NCBI RefSeq assembly: GCF_035497915.1
Contig: NZ_DATJCS010000036.1
Coordinates: forward strand, 1-64,000
Origin: Serpens sp035497915
GTDB taxonomy: Bacteria > Pseudomonadota > Gammaproteobacteria > Pseudomonadales > Pseudomonadaceae
Reading direction: 5' to 3'
Length of the DNA stretch: 64,000 nucleotides
The position numbers and the translations under genes were made by a program. A model generated the notes under the pieces. That model ran no database searches. It was given only the letters and a program-made list of their open reading frames with translations, and was not told the DNA's origin. This document shows positions 16,300 through 24,368 of this stretch, piece after piece. Each line of letters opens with the position of its first letter. Position 1 is the first letter of the stretch.

Positions 16300-17103
16300 C
16301 TATTCGCGAAAGAACTCCCCCGGCGTGCAGCCGAACTGCTGGCGAAAGGCGGCGATGAACGCCGAGGTGGAGTCGTAGCCGCAGGCCAGCGCCACGTCGG
16401 TGACCCGCTCGCCGCGCTCCAGCGGCGCCAGCGCGCCGAGCAGGCGCAGCCGCTGGCGCCAGGCGCGGAAGCTCAGGCCGGTCTCGCGCTGGAACAGCCG
16501 GCTCAGGGTCTTTTCCGACAGGCCCAGGCGCTGGCTCCAGTCGCCGAGCGTGGTCTGCCGTTCCGGATGGGCCTGCAGGCTGCGGCACAGCGGGCGCAGG
16601 CGGCTGTCGTGGGGCAACGGCAGCATCAGGTCCACCTCGCGAGCGGCGGCCAGCTGGTCGAGCAGCACCTGCGCCAGCCGGCCGTCCGCGCCGTCTTCGT
16701 CGTAGGCTTCCGGCAGCAGGCTGAAGCTGCGGATCAGCTCGCGCAGCAGCGGGCTGACCTCCAGCACCCGGCAGCCGGGCGGCGCCCAGGCCGTGATGGA
16801 GCCGTCCAGGTACAGGCTGCGCATTTCCGTATGCGGCGAGCGGTATACCCGGTGCGGCATGCCCGCGGGCACCCACACCGCGCGCTGGGGCGGAGCGATG
16901 AAACGGCCGGCCGCCGTCTGCACTTCCAGCACGCCCTGGCTGGCGTAGGAGAGCTGCGCCCACGGATGGCTGTGGCGGTAGGTGAGCGCCAGGTTGGCCA
17001 GCGATTCGACGCGCCCATAGAGCGGGCGTGGCAGGCTGGAAAGCGCGGCCATGCTGGGGTTCAGGGACTGTTCCTGTCCGTTTGGCGACATTGGCGGGCT
17101 CAT
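16300..17103 (-). CDS. AraC-family transcriptional regulator
   Basis: About 267 residues from the ATG at 17103. A GTG at 17148 would add 15 residues but would crowd the divergent gene; neither start has a convincing Shine-Dalgarno. The N-terminal half is cupin-like (TYRHSHPWAQLSYASQGVLEVQT, PQRAVWVPAGMPHRV), a small-ligand or sensory domain. The C-terminal ~100 residues have the two AraC helix-turn-helix motifs, with signature GERVTDVALACGYDSTSAFIAAFRQQFGCTP. It is divergent from the SBF-like carrier gene, which is its likeliest target. The ligand is unknown. Confidence 0.88.
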   Translation of the reverse strand: MSPPMSPNGQEQSLNPSMAALSSLPRPLYGRVESLANLALTYRHSHPWAQLSYASQGVLEVQTAAGRFIAPPQRAVWVPAGMPHRVYRSPHTEMRSLYLDGSITAWAPPGCRVLEVSPLLRELIRSFSLLPEAYDEDGADGRLAQVLLDQLAAAREVDLMLPLPHDSRLRPLCRSLQAHPERQTTLGDWSQRLGLSEKTLSRLFQRETGLSFRAWRQRLRLLGALAPLERGERVTDVALACGYDSTSAFIAAFRQQFGCTPGEFFRE

Positions 17104-17173
17104 TGGCGTTAGTCGGTCGTCGGCGAACAGGGTAGTGTCCGCCCCCACCTGCCGACAACTACGAGAATTCCCA

Positions 17174-18169
17174 ATGGCACTGACCCGTTTCCTGCCCGAT
17201 GCCTACACCCAGATCCTGATTGGCGTGGTGCTGCTCGCCACCGTGCTGCCGGCCAGCGGCCAGGGCGCGCAGGCCTTCGAGTGGCTCACCAGCCTGGCCA
17301 TCGGCCTGCTGTTCTTCATGCACGGCGCCAAGCTGTCGCGCGAGGCGATCATCGCCGGCGCCACCCACTGGCGCCTGCACCTGCTGATCTTCTCCTGCAC
17401 CTTCGTGCTGTTCCCGCTGCTCGGCCTGGCGCTCAAGCCGCTGCTGTTTCCGCTGCTGGGCAACGAGCTGTACCTGGGCATGCTCTACCTGTGCGCGCTG
17501 CCGGCCACCGTGCAGTCGGCCATCGCCTGCACCTCGCTGGCGCGCGGCAACATTCCGGCGGCCATCTGCAGCGCGGCGGCCTCCAGCCTGCTGGGCATCT
17601 TCCTCACCCCGCTGCTGGTCATGCTGCTGATGGGCGTGGAAGGCGAAAGCGGCTCGACCCTGGACGCCATCGGCGCGATCGTGCTGCAGCTGCTGGTGCC
17701 CTTCGTCGCCGGCCAGCTGGCCCGCCCGCTGATCGGCGGCTGGGTGGCGCGTAACGGCAACTGGTTGCGCCGGGTGGATCAGGGCTCGATCCTGCTGGTC
17801 GTCTATACCGCCTTCAGCGCGGCGGTGATCGGCGGGCTCTGGGAGCAGATCCCGCTGGCCCGCCTGCTGGTCCTGACGCTGGTCTGCACGCTGTTCCTGG
17901 CGCTGGTGCTGGTGCTGGTCGAGTTCATCGGCCGGCGTGTGGGGCTGAACCAGGAGGACCGCATCACCCTGCTGTTCGGCGGCTCGAAGAAGAGCATGGC
18001 CACCGGCATCCCGATGGCCCAGGTGCTGTTCGCCGGTGGCGCCGTCGGCACGCTGATCCTGCCGCTGATGATCTTCCACCAGATCCAGCTGATGGTCTGC
18101 GCGGTGCTGGCCCAGCGCTATGCGCAGCGGCCGGAGGGTGATGCGGCGGGGGTCGGCGCCGAGACGTGA
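17174..18169 (+). CDS. Bile acid:sodium symporter-like carrier (SBF/YfeH family)
   Basis: 331 residues with nine to ten hydrophobic segments. Start at the ATG at 17174 (MALTRFLPDAYTQILIG); the open frame continues upstream but through the divergent AraC gene. Family marks are GLLFFMHGAKLSREAI, ALPATVQSAIACTSLARGN and the late GGSKKSMATGIPMAQVLF helix, typical of the YfeH/PF13593 branch. It is an inner-membrane secondary transporter of unknown substrate; bile acid is only the family name. The neighbouring AraC regulator probably controls it. Confidence 0.88.
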   Translation: MALTRFLPDAYTQILIGVVLLATVLPASGQGAQAFEWLTSLAIGLLFFMHGAKLSREAIIAGATHWRLHLLIFSCTFVLFPLLGLALKPLLFPLLGNELYLGMLYLCALPATVQSAIACTSLARGNIPAAICSAAASSLLGIFLTPLLVMLLMGVEGESGSTLDAIGAIVLQLLVPFVAGQLARPLIGGWVARNGNWLRRVDQGSILLVVYTAFSAAVIGGLWEQIPLARLLVLTLVCTLFLALVLVLVEFIGRRVGLNQEDRITLLFGGSKKSMATGIPMAQVLFAGGAVGTLILPLMIFHQIQLMVCAVLAQRYAQRPEGDAAGVGAET

Positions 18170-18170
18170 G

Positions 18171-18215
18171 TGCTGGGGCCGACGCCCCGTTGGCTGGCGT
18201 AAAGCCGGCCCTACA
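18171..18215. repeat. REP element, degenerate pair
   Basis: The right unit CTGGCGTAAAGCCGGCCCTA (inside 18192-18213) matches the units at 35184-35212 and, in reverse, 40124-40151 and 44030-44058. A decayed left partner GGGGCCGACGCCCC lies at 18175-18188. It sits between the carrier gene and the LexA-controlled gene. Confidence 0.65.
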
Positions 18216-18266
18216 AGGGGCGCAGCCACCCGCAAGGCGTCCGCCGAACGGCGTGTGCAATGGGGA

Positions 18267-18306
18267 AAACTCCATATACTGTATATAAAAACAGTATATG
18301 GAGTTT
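18267..18306. promoter_or_regulatory. LexA (SOS) box inside a long perfect inverted repeat
   Basis: CTGTATATAAAAACAG at 18279-18294 fits the gammaproteobacterial LexA consensus CTG-N10-CAG, with the preferred TA-rich centre. It is the core of a larger inverted repeat: 18267-18282 is the exact reverse complement of 18291-18306 (16 of 16), with an 8-base AT spacer. The right arm ends two bases before the ATG at 18309 and contains GGAG (18300-18303), the likely Shine-Dalgarno. LexA bound here would block transcription. A hairpin in a longer transcript would hide the ribosome binding site. Confidence 0.88.
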
Positions 18307-18308
18307 CC

Positions 18309-19367
18309 ATGACGGTTTCCCTGCCGCCGCGCGGTCGCGGCACCGCCGACAACCCGGCCAATCGCTATGCGCCGACCCGTTGCGAAGCCTTCGATGACGG
18401 CTGGCAACAGGATGTGCCGCACACTCGGGCCACCGAAGTGCGTCAGGAGCTGGCAAAAAGTGTCATCACCCGCAACCGCTCGCCGGATGTCGGCTTCGAC
18501 CGTTCCCTCAACCCCTATCGCGGCTGCGAGCACGGCTGCATCTACTGCTTCGCCCGGCCCAGCCATGCCTACTGGGACCTGTCGCCGGGGCTGGATTTCG
18601 AGACCCGGCTGATCGCCAAGAGCAACCTGGCCGAATGCCTGGAAGAGCAGCTCAGCAGGCCCGGCTACGTGCCGGCGCCGATCGCCCTGGGGGTGAACAC
18701 CGATGCCTACCAGCCCATCGAGCGCGAGCAGCGGCTGACCCGCCAGGCGCTGGAAATCCTGCTGCGCTATCGCCACCCCGTGCACCTGATCACCAAGAGC
18801 GCGCTGATCCTGCGCGACCTCGACCTGCTGGAGGCGCTGGCGGCGCAGAACCTGGTCAGCGTGGCGGTCAGCCTGACCACCCTGGACAACGAGCTGAAAC
18901 GCATCATGGAACCGCGCGCCGCCTCGCCCGCCGCGCGGCTGCGCTGCCTGCGCGAGCTGCACGCGGTCGGCGTGCCGGTGTCCGTGCTGTGCGCGCCGAT
19001 GATCCCGATGATCAACGACGCCGAGCTGGAGCAGCTGCTGGAGGCCGCCCGGGATGCCGGCGCGCACAGCGCCGGCTACGTGCTGCTGCGCCTGCCGCTG
19101 GAGATCGCCGAGCTGTTCGAGGACTGGTTGCGCACGCACTTCCCGCAGCGCGCCGAGCATGTCATGAGCCTGGTGCGCCAGTGCCGGGGCGGGGCGAACT
19201 ACGACAGCCGCTTTGGCGCACGCATGCGTGGCGAAGGGCCGTTCGCGGACCTGCTGGCGCGGCGCTTCCAGGTCGCCTGCAAGCGCCTGGGGCTGAATCG
19301 CCGCGAACTGCGCGGGCTGGACTGCCAGCGCTTCGCGCCGCCGGGGGCACAACTGGCGCTCTGGTGA
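18309..19367 (+). CDS. Radical SAM protein, SplB-like (PA0069 family), SOS-controlled
   Basis: 352 residues. The radical SAM cluster motif CxxxCxxC is Cys73-Cys77-Cys80 in RGCEHGCIYC, preceded by SLNPYRGC, the form seen in SplB-like and PA0069-like proteins. Residues ~110-300 complete the partial TIM barrel (GVNTDAYQPIE, LITKSALILRDLDLL, SLTTLD). SplB repairs spore photoproduct in Bacillus; whether this family repairs a DNA lesion is unproven. A LexA box directly in front supports a DNA-damage role, and I recall the P. aeruginosa homologue as an SOS gene. The start ATG has GGAG five bases upstream. Confidence 0.87.
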   Translation: MTVSLPPRGRGTADNPANRYAPTRCEAFDDGWQQDVPHTRATEVRQELAKSVITRNRSPDVGFDRSLNPYRGCEHGCIYCFARPSHAYWDLSPGLDFETRLIAKSNLAECLEEQLSRPGYVPAPIALGVNTDAYQPIEREQRLTRQALEILLRYRHPVHLITKSALILRDLDLLEALAAQNLVSVAVSLTTLDNELKRIMEPRAASPAARLRCLRELHAVGVPVSVLCAPMIPMINDAELEQLLEAARDAGAHSAGYVLLRLPLEIAELFEDWLRTHFPQRAEHVMSLVRQCRGGANYDSRFGARMRGEGPFADLLARRFQVACKRLGLNRRELRGLDCQRFAPPGAQLALW

Positions 19368-20003
19368 TCAGAGATTGCCCAGGCGCAATTCCATGCCCAA
19401 CTGGCGGCTCAGGCACGGCCACTGCTGCCAGGCCTGGCGGGTCTGCTCGTCCTCCAGACAGGCGCGGCAGCTCTGCCGTTCGGCGCCGGTCATGCGCGCC
19501 GGGTCGAGCAGCCCGTCCACGGTCTCGAAGATCGCCTGGTCCAGCGAGTTGGCGTAGGGCTCGCCGATCAGCTGGTGGGCGATCAGGTTGGCGGTGGTGT
19601 TGTCGAGGGGAATCAGCGGACGGCCGAGTTGCACCAGGTAGCGGTCGTTGACCTCCTCGATCAGCCGCTGGGCCAGGTAGGCGTCGTCCAGCAGCGCCGC
19701 CAGGCCCGCCTCGGCATGCCGGGGCGCCTGGAAGAACTCCTCGGCGACCCTTAGCAGCGGGTCGATGTGCGCCTGCAGCCCGGTTTCGGCGGCCACCCGG
19801 GCGGCGGCCTCCAGCAGGTCGGGCACCTGCTCGATGTAGGCGCTGACGAACTGCAGCAGGCTCTGCGAGCCGTTTTCCAGCGGCAGGCGAATGGACGGAT
19901 GCAGCTGCGGCAGGCGATTGCCGAGCAGGCGCGCCAGACGCCCGCTGCGCTGCTCCTCCAGTTGAGCCTGGTGGATGATTGCGCGCATGGAAGACAGGTT
20001 CAT
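19368..20003 (-). CDS. Conserved hypothetical helical protein
   Basis: 211 residues from the ATG at 20003, which has AGGAG seven bases upstream; a longer frame to 20048 lacks that support. No signal peptide or membrane segment is seen. The sequence is mostly helical with Leu-rich heptad-like stretches (SLLQFVSAYIEQVPDLLEAAARVAAE), an acidic middle and a C-terminal CRACLEDEQTRQAW stretch. No domain was recognised. It converges on the radical SAM gene with no gap between the two stops and is divergent from the beta carbonic anhydrase gene across 183 bp. Confidence 0.75.
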   Translation of the reverse strand: MNLSSMRAIIHQAQLEEQRSGRLARLLGNRLPQLHPSIRLPLENGSQSLLQFVSAYIEQVPDLLEAAARVAAETGLQAHIDPLLRVAEEFFQAPRHAEAGLAALLDDAYLAQRLIEEVNDRYLVQLGRPLIPLDNTTANLIAHQLIGEPYANSLDQAIFETVDGLLDPARMTGAERQSCRACLEDEQTRQAWQQWPCLSRQLGMELRLGNL

Positions 20004-20144
20004 GGCGGCTCCTGGAATACGCTTCATGCAAAACCTTAGTTGGCGCATCGAGACTGCGGTTGACCATCACCCTCGTTATCGACGATCCGAGGGTATAGTT
20101 CACGGGCCGACGACAGCCTGTGACTCTGCCGGGCCGGTTATTCG

Positions 20145-20159
20145 TCTTGCAGTGCAAGA
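20145..20159. promoter_or_regulatory. 15-bp palindrome upstream of beta carbonic anhydrase
   Basis: TCTTGCA-G-TGCAAGA is a perfect 7+7 palindrome with one central base. It lies 27 bases before the carbonic anhydrase start. A TATAGT at 20094-20099 upstream could be a -10 element. The site could be an operator or a leader hairpin; no regulator is recognised. Confidence 0.45.
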
Positions 20160-20186
20160 TCCGTTCTAGAACCGAGGTTTCAAGAA

Positions 20187-20912
20187 ATGCCGTACAAGCA
20201 CAAGGCCATCCCGATCCAGGTTCGTACCGGCAGCGAGAGTGCCGAAGAGGCCCTGAACAGCATCGTCAGTGGCTTCCGGCGTTTCCGTCAGGAAGTGTTT
20301 CCGCAACAGGAGGAGCTCTTCAAGGCGCTGGCCACGGCGCAGAATCCGCGGGCGATGTTCATCACCTGCGCCGATTCGCGCATCGTGCCGGAACTGATCA
20401 CCCAGAGTTCCCCGGGCGACCTGTTCGTTACCCGCAACGTCGGCAACGTGGTGCCGCCCTACGGGCAGATGATGGGTGGTGTCTCCACTGCCATCGAATA
20501 CGCGGTGCTGGCCCTGGGCGTGCAGCACATCATCGTCTGCGGCCATTCCGACTGCGGCGCCATGAAGGCGGTGCTCGACCCGCAGAGCCTGGAACGCATG
20601 CCCACGGTAAAGACCTGGTTGCGCCACTCCGAGGTCGCGTTGCGCGTGGTTGAGGAAAACTGTGGCTGCGGTCACCACGACACCCTGCAGATCCTCACCC
20701 AGGAAAACGTGGTCGCCCAGCTCGACCACCTGCGCACCCACCCCTCGGTGGCGGCGCGCCTGGCCAGCGGCCAGCTGTTCATCCATGGCTGGGTGTACGA
20801 CATCGAGAGCAGCGCCATCCTGGCCTACGACGCCGAGCGCGGCAGCTTCCTGCCGCTCGATGGCGACGTGGTGCCGATGGCCACCCCCCGCGCGCGCTTC
20901 TTGCGCGGCTGA
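20187..20912 (+). CDS. Beta-class carbonic anhydrase
   Basis: 241 residues. It interconverts CO2 and bicarbonate in the cytosol. Zinc ligands are Cys61, His120 and Cys123, with the catalytic Asp-Arg dyad Asp63/Arg65 (TCADSRI; CGHSDCGAM). It ends after a typical LFIHGWVYDIESSAILAYD strand-helix. Synteny upstream of the oxidase operon matches what I recall for the P. aeruginosa enzyme PA0102. The Shine-Dalgarno is weak (GAGG twelve bases away). A second, gamma-class enzyme is encoded at 13330-13872. Confidence 0.95.
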   Translation: MPYKHKAIPIQVRTGSESAEEALNSIVSGFRRFRQEVFPQQEELFKALATAQNPRAMFITCADSRIVPELITQSSPGDLFVTRNVGNVVPPYGQMMGGVSTAIEYAVLALGVQHIIVCGHSDCGAMKAVLDPQSLERMPTVKTWLRHSEVALRVVEENCGCGHHDTLQILTQENVVAQLDHLRTHPSVAARLASGQLFIHGWVYDIESSAILAYDAERGSFLPLDGDVVPMATPRARFLRG

Positions 20913-20994
20913 TCCTGCCCCCGCGGCGGCCTGCCAGGCCGCCATGACCGCCGGTCGCCGGCGGTCGACTCCCCTGGCGCTCCCGGCGCGCTGT

Positions 20995-21001
20995 CTATAC
21001 T
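20995..21001 (+). promoter_or_regulatory. Candidate RpoS-type -10 element for the aa3 oxidase operon
   Basis: CTATACT at 20995-21001 equals the extended -10 favoured by the stationary-phase sigma factor. It lies 113 bases before coxB in the 201-bp gap. I recall that the P. aeruginosa aa3 operon is induced by starvation through RpoS. No good -35 is needed for this sigma and none is seen. Assignment is inference. Confidence 0.5.
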
Positions 21002-21113
21002 CCGAGGCGAACGACGTACTCCCGACCGGCCTGAGGCCAGAGCGGTGAAGTCAGCAGTCTCGCCCCGGCTCTCCGCTCCTGTCGGCAGATAACAAGAACG
21101 ATAGGGGAGCGCA

Positions 21114-22238
21114 ATGATGCGACATCCACGACTCTGGATGGGTCTGCTGGTTGGGGTGCTTCACGCGTCGGCCCAGGCGGCCTGGGACGTCAACATGCAT
21201 CGGGGCGCCACCGAGGTCGGTCGCTCGGTGTTCGACCTGCACATGACCATCTTCTGGATCTGCGTGATCATCGGCGTGCTGGTGTTCGGCGTGATGATCT
21301 GGTCGATGATCATCCACCGCCGCTCCACCGGCCAGCAGCCGGCGCACTTCCATGAAAACACCCGCGTCGAGGTGTTGTGGACGGTCATTCCGCTACTGAT
21401 CCTCATCGGCATGGCGGTGCCGGCCACCCGTACGCTGATCGACATCTACGACACCTCCGAGTCCGACGTGGACATCCAGGTCACCGGCTACCAGTGGAAG
21501 TGGCACTACAAGTACCTGGGCGAGGACGTCGAGTTCTTCAGCAACCTGACCACGCCCCGCGAGCAGATGAACAACCTGGCGCCCAAGGGAGAGCACTACC
21601 TGCTGGAGGTGGACAACCCGCTGGTGGTGCCGGTCGGTGCCAAGGTGCGCTTCCTGATCACCGCGGCCGATGTCATCCACTCCTGGTGGGTGCCGGCGCT
21701 GGCCGTGAAGAAGGACGCCATTCCCGGCTTCATCAACGAATCCTGGACGCGCATCGAGGAACCCGGCCTCTACCGCGGCCAGTGCACCGAGCTGTGCGGC
21801 AAGGACCACGGTTTCATGCCCGTGGTGGTGGAAGCCAAGAGCCAGGCGGACTACGCCGCCTGGCTGGCCGAGCGCAAGACCGAGGCCGCCCAGCTCAAGG
21901 AGCTGACCGGCAAGGAGTGGACCCGCGAGGAGCTGGTCGAGCGTGGCCAGCAGGTCTACCAGACCTACTGCTCGGCCTGTCACCAGGCCAATGGCGAGGG
22001 CCTGCCGCCGATGTTCCCGGCGCTCAAGGGCTCGCCGCTCACCAACGGTCCGCTGGACGGACACCTGAACATCGTCTTCAACGGCAAGCCGGGCACTGCC
22101 ATGGCGGCCTTCGGTCGCCAGCTGTCGGAAGTGGACATCGCCGCCGTGGTGACCTACGAGCGCAACGCGCTCGGCAACAGCGTCGGCGACATGCTGACCC
22201 CGCAGGACGTGCTGGCCTTCAAACAGGCCCAGGAATGA
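21114..22238 (+). CDS. coxB: Cytochrome c oxidase subunit II with fused cytochrome c domain (aa3/caa3)
   Basis: 374 residues. A signal peptide (to ~residue 23) and two membrane helices are followed by the CuA cupredoxin domain: ligands Cys224, Cys228, His232 and Met235 in GQCTELCGKDHGFM, with Glu226 replaced by the usual Glu of CTEL. A haem c domain follows, with Cys286-Ser-Ala-Cys-His. Electrons from cytochrome c enter here and pass to subunit I. AGGGGAG sits so close to the ATG at 21114 that the next ATG at 21117 may be the true start. It is the first gene of an operon running to 29362. Confidence 0.95.
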   Translation: MMRHPRLWMGLLVGVLHASAQAAWDVNMHRGATEVGRSVFDLHMTIFWICVIIGVLVFGVMIWSMIIHRRSTGQQPAHFHENTRVEVLWTVIPLLILIGMAVPATRTLIDIYDTSESDVDIQVTGYQWKWHYKYLGEDVEFFSNLTTPREQMNNLAPKGEHYLLEVDNPLVVPVGAKVRFLITAADVIHSWWVPALAVKKDAIPGFINESWTRIEEPGLYRGQCTELCGKDHGFMPVVVEAKSQADYAAWLAERKTEAAQLKELTGKEWTREELVERGQQVYQTYCSACHQANGEGLPPMFPALKGSPLTNGPLDGHLNIVFNGKPGTAMAAFGRQLSEVDIAAVVTYERNALGNSVGDMLTPQDVLAFKQAQE

Positions 22239-22242
22239 GGAC

Positions 22243-23844
22243 ATGACGGACATGAGCGATGCAGTGATCGACCACGGTCATGCCGTGCATGACCCCCACC
22301 ACGGCCCCGCCAGGGGCCTGATGCGCTGGGTGCTGACCACCAACCACAAGGACATCGGCACGCTCTACCTGTGGTTCAGCTTCTGCGCCTTCCTGCTCGG
22401 CGGCAGCATGGCCATGGTGATCCGCGCCGAGCTGTTCCAGCCGGGGCTGCAGATCGTGCAGCCGGAATTCTTCAACCAGATGACCACCATGCACGGCCTG
22501 ATCATGGTGTTCGGCGCGGTGATGCCGGCGTTCGTCGGCCTGGCCAACTGGATGATCCCGCTGATGATCGGCGCGCCGGACATGGCCCTGCCGCGCATGA
22601 ACAACTTCAGCTTCTGGCTGCTGCCGGCGGCGTTCGGCCTGCTGGTCAGCACCCTGTTCATGGAGGGCGGCGGGCCCAACTTCGGCTGGACCTTCTATGC
22701 GCCGCTGTCCACCACCTACGCGCCGGAGTCGGTGACCTTCTTCATCTTCGCCATCCACCTGATGGGCATCAGCTCGATCATGGGCGCCATCAACGTCATC
22801 GCCACCGTGCTCAACCTGCGCGCACCGGGCATGACGCTGATGAAGATGCCGCTGTTCGTGTGGACCTGGCTGATCACCGCCTTCCTGCTGATCGCCGTGA
22901 TGCCGGTGCTGGCCGGCGTGGTGACCATGATGCTGATGGACATCCACTTCGGCACCAGCTTCTTCAGCGCCGCCGGCGGTGGCGACCCGGTGCTGTTCCA
23001 GCACGTGTTCTGGTTCTTCGGCCACCCCGAGGTGTACATCATGATCCTGCCGGCGTTCGGCGCGATCAGCGCGATCATCCCGGCGTTCAGCCGCAAGCCG
23101 CTGTTCGGCTACACCTCGATGGTCTACGCCACCGGCGCCATCGCCTTCCTGTCGTTCCTGGTCTGGGCCCACCACATGTTCACCGTGGGGGTCCCGCTGA
23201 CCGGCCAGCTGTTCTTCATGTACGCCACCATGCTGATCGCCGTGCCCACCGGGGTGAAGGTGTTCAACTGGGTGAGCACCATGTGGCAGGGCTCGATGAC
23301 CTTCGAGGCGCCGATGCTGTTCGCCGTGGCCTTCGTCATCCTGTTCACCATCGGCGGCTTCTCCGGCCTGATGCTGGCCATCGCCCCGGCGGACTTCCAG
23401 TACCACGACACCTACTTCGTGGTTGCCCACTTCCACTATGTACTGGTGCCGGGCGCGATCTTCGGCATCTTCGCCTCGGCCTACTACTGGCTGCCCAAGT
23501 GGACCGGGCACATGTACGACGAAACCCTGGCCAAGCTGCACTTCTGGCTGTCGTTCGTGGGCATGAACCTGGCCTTCTTCCCCATGCACTTCCTCGGCCT
23601 GGCCGGCATGCCGCGGCGCATCCCCGACTACAACCTGATGTTCGCCAACTTCAACATGGTGTCGAGCATTGGCGCGTTCCTGTTCGGCGCCACCCAGCTG
23701 CTGTTCCTGTTCATCGTCATCAAGTGCATTCGCGGGGGCCGTCCGGCTGCCGCCAAGCCGTGGGACGGCGCCGAAGGGCTGGAATGGAGCGTGCCGTCGC
23801 CGGCGCCCTACCACACCTTCCAGGTGCCGCCGGAGGTGAAATGA
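22243..23844 (+). CDS. coxA: Cytochrome c oxidase subunit I (aa3 type)
   Basis: 533 residues, twelve membrane helices. The CuB/active-site block is WFFGHPEVYIMILPAFG, which includes the Glu of the D-channel and the Tyr cross-linked to His. HHMFTVG supplies the CuB pair, and HFHYVLVPG carries the haem a3 and haem a ligands. The D-channel entry is intact: Asp113 and Asn120-Asn121 in APDMALPRMNN. It reduces O2 to water with proton pumping. It starts four bases after coxB and its stop overlaps the cox11 start. Confidence 0.97.
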   Translation: MTDMSDAVIDHGHAVHDPHHGPARGLMRWVLTTNHKDIGTLYLWFSFCAFLLGGSMAMVIRAELFQPGLQIVQPEFFNQMTTMHGLIMVFGAVMPAFVGLANWMIPLMIGAPDMALPRMNNFSFWLLPAAFGLLVSTLFMEGGGPNFGWTFYAPLSTTYAPESVTFFIFAIHLMGISSIMGAINVIATVLNLRAPGMTLMKMPLFVWTWLITAFLLIAVMPVLAGVVTMMLMDIHFGTSFFSAAGGGDPVLFQHVFWFFGHPEVYIMILPAFGAISAIIPAFSRKPLFGYTSMVYATGAIAFLSFLVWAHHMFTVGVPLTGQLFFMYATMLIAVPTGVKVFNWVSTMWQGSMTFEAPMLFAVAFVILFTIGGFSGLMLAIAPADFQYHDTYFVVAHFHYVLVPGAIFGIFASAYYWLPKWTGHMYDETLAKLHFWLSFVGMNLAFFPMHFLGLAGMPRRIPDYNLMFANFNMVSSIGAFLFGATQLLFLFIVIKCIRGGRPAAAKPWDGAEGLEWSVPSPAPYHTFQVPPEVK

Positions 23845-24368
23845 TCAGCACCGCGCGACTGGTGACCCGCCTGCTGTTGCTGGTGGCGGTGATGTTCGGC
23901 TTCGGCTTTGCCCTGGTGCCGCTCTACGACGTGCTGTGCCAGGCCTTCGGCATCAACGGCAAGACCGCCGGGCAGTACCAGGGCGTCCAGCAGATCGATG
24001 ACAGCCGCGCGGTGCGGGTGCAGTTCCTGGCCACCAACGCCGGGGGCATGGTCTGGACGTTCGAACCGTTGCAGGCGGAGGTGCGCGTGCATCCCGGCGC
24101 CAGCCATGAGGTGCGCTTCGTCGCGGTCAATCCCACCGACCGGCCGATGACCGCCCAGGCGGTGCCCAGTGTGGCGCCCGCGCGGGCCGCCGCCTGGTTT
24201 CACAAGACCGAATGCTTCTGCTTCACCCAGCAGGTGCTGCAGCCGGGCGAGCGGATCGAGATGCCGGTGCGCTTCATCGTCGACCGCGACCTGCCGCGCG
24301 ATGTCCACCACCTGACCCTCGGCTACACGCTGTTCGACATCACGGACCGCCCGGAGAGGAGACTTTGA
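23841..24368 (+). CDS. ctaG: Cytochrome c oxidase assembly protein CtaG/Cox11
   Basis: 175 residues. One N-terminal membrane anchor (residues ~6-26, ending VPLYDVLCQAFG, a Cox11 signature) and a periplasmic immunoglobulin-like domain. The copper-binding CFCF motif is Cys125-Phe-Cys127 (KTECFCFTQQ). Cox11 delivers copper to the CuB site of subunit I. The ATG overlaps the coxA stop (ATGA), and its own stop shares one base with the coxC start. The open frame extends far upstream, but only as a shadow of coxA. Confidence 0.95.
   Translation: MISTARLVTRLLLLVAVMFGFGFALVPLYDVLCQAFGINGKTAGQYQGVQQIDDSRAVRVQFLATNAGGMVWTFEPLQAEVRVHPGASHEVRFVAVNPTDRPMTAQAVPSVAPARAAAWFHKTECFCFTQQVLQPGERIEMPVRFIVDRDLPRDVHHLTLGYTLFDITDRPERRL

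Noticed and set aside
22371..23840. Long open frame continuing upstream of cox11 in the same frame
   Set aside because: It runs through coxA out of frame. Cox11 starts at the ATGA overlap with the coxA stop.
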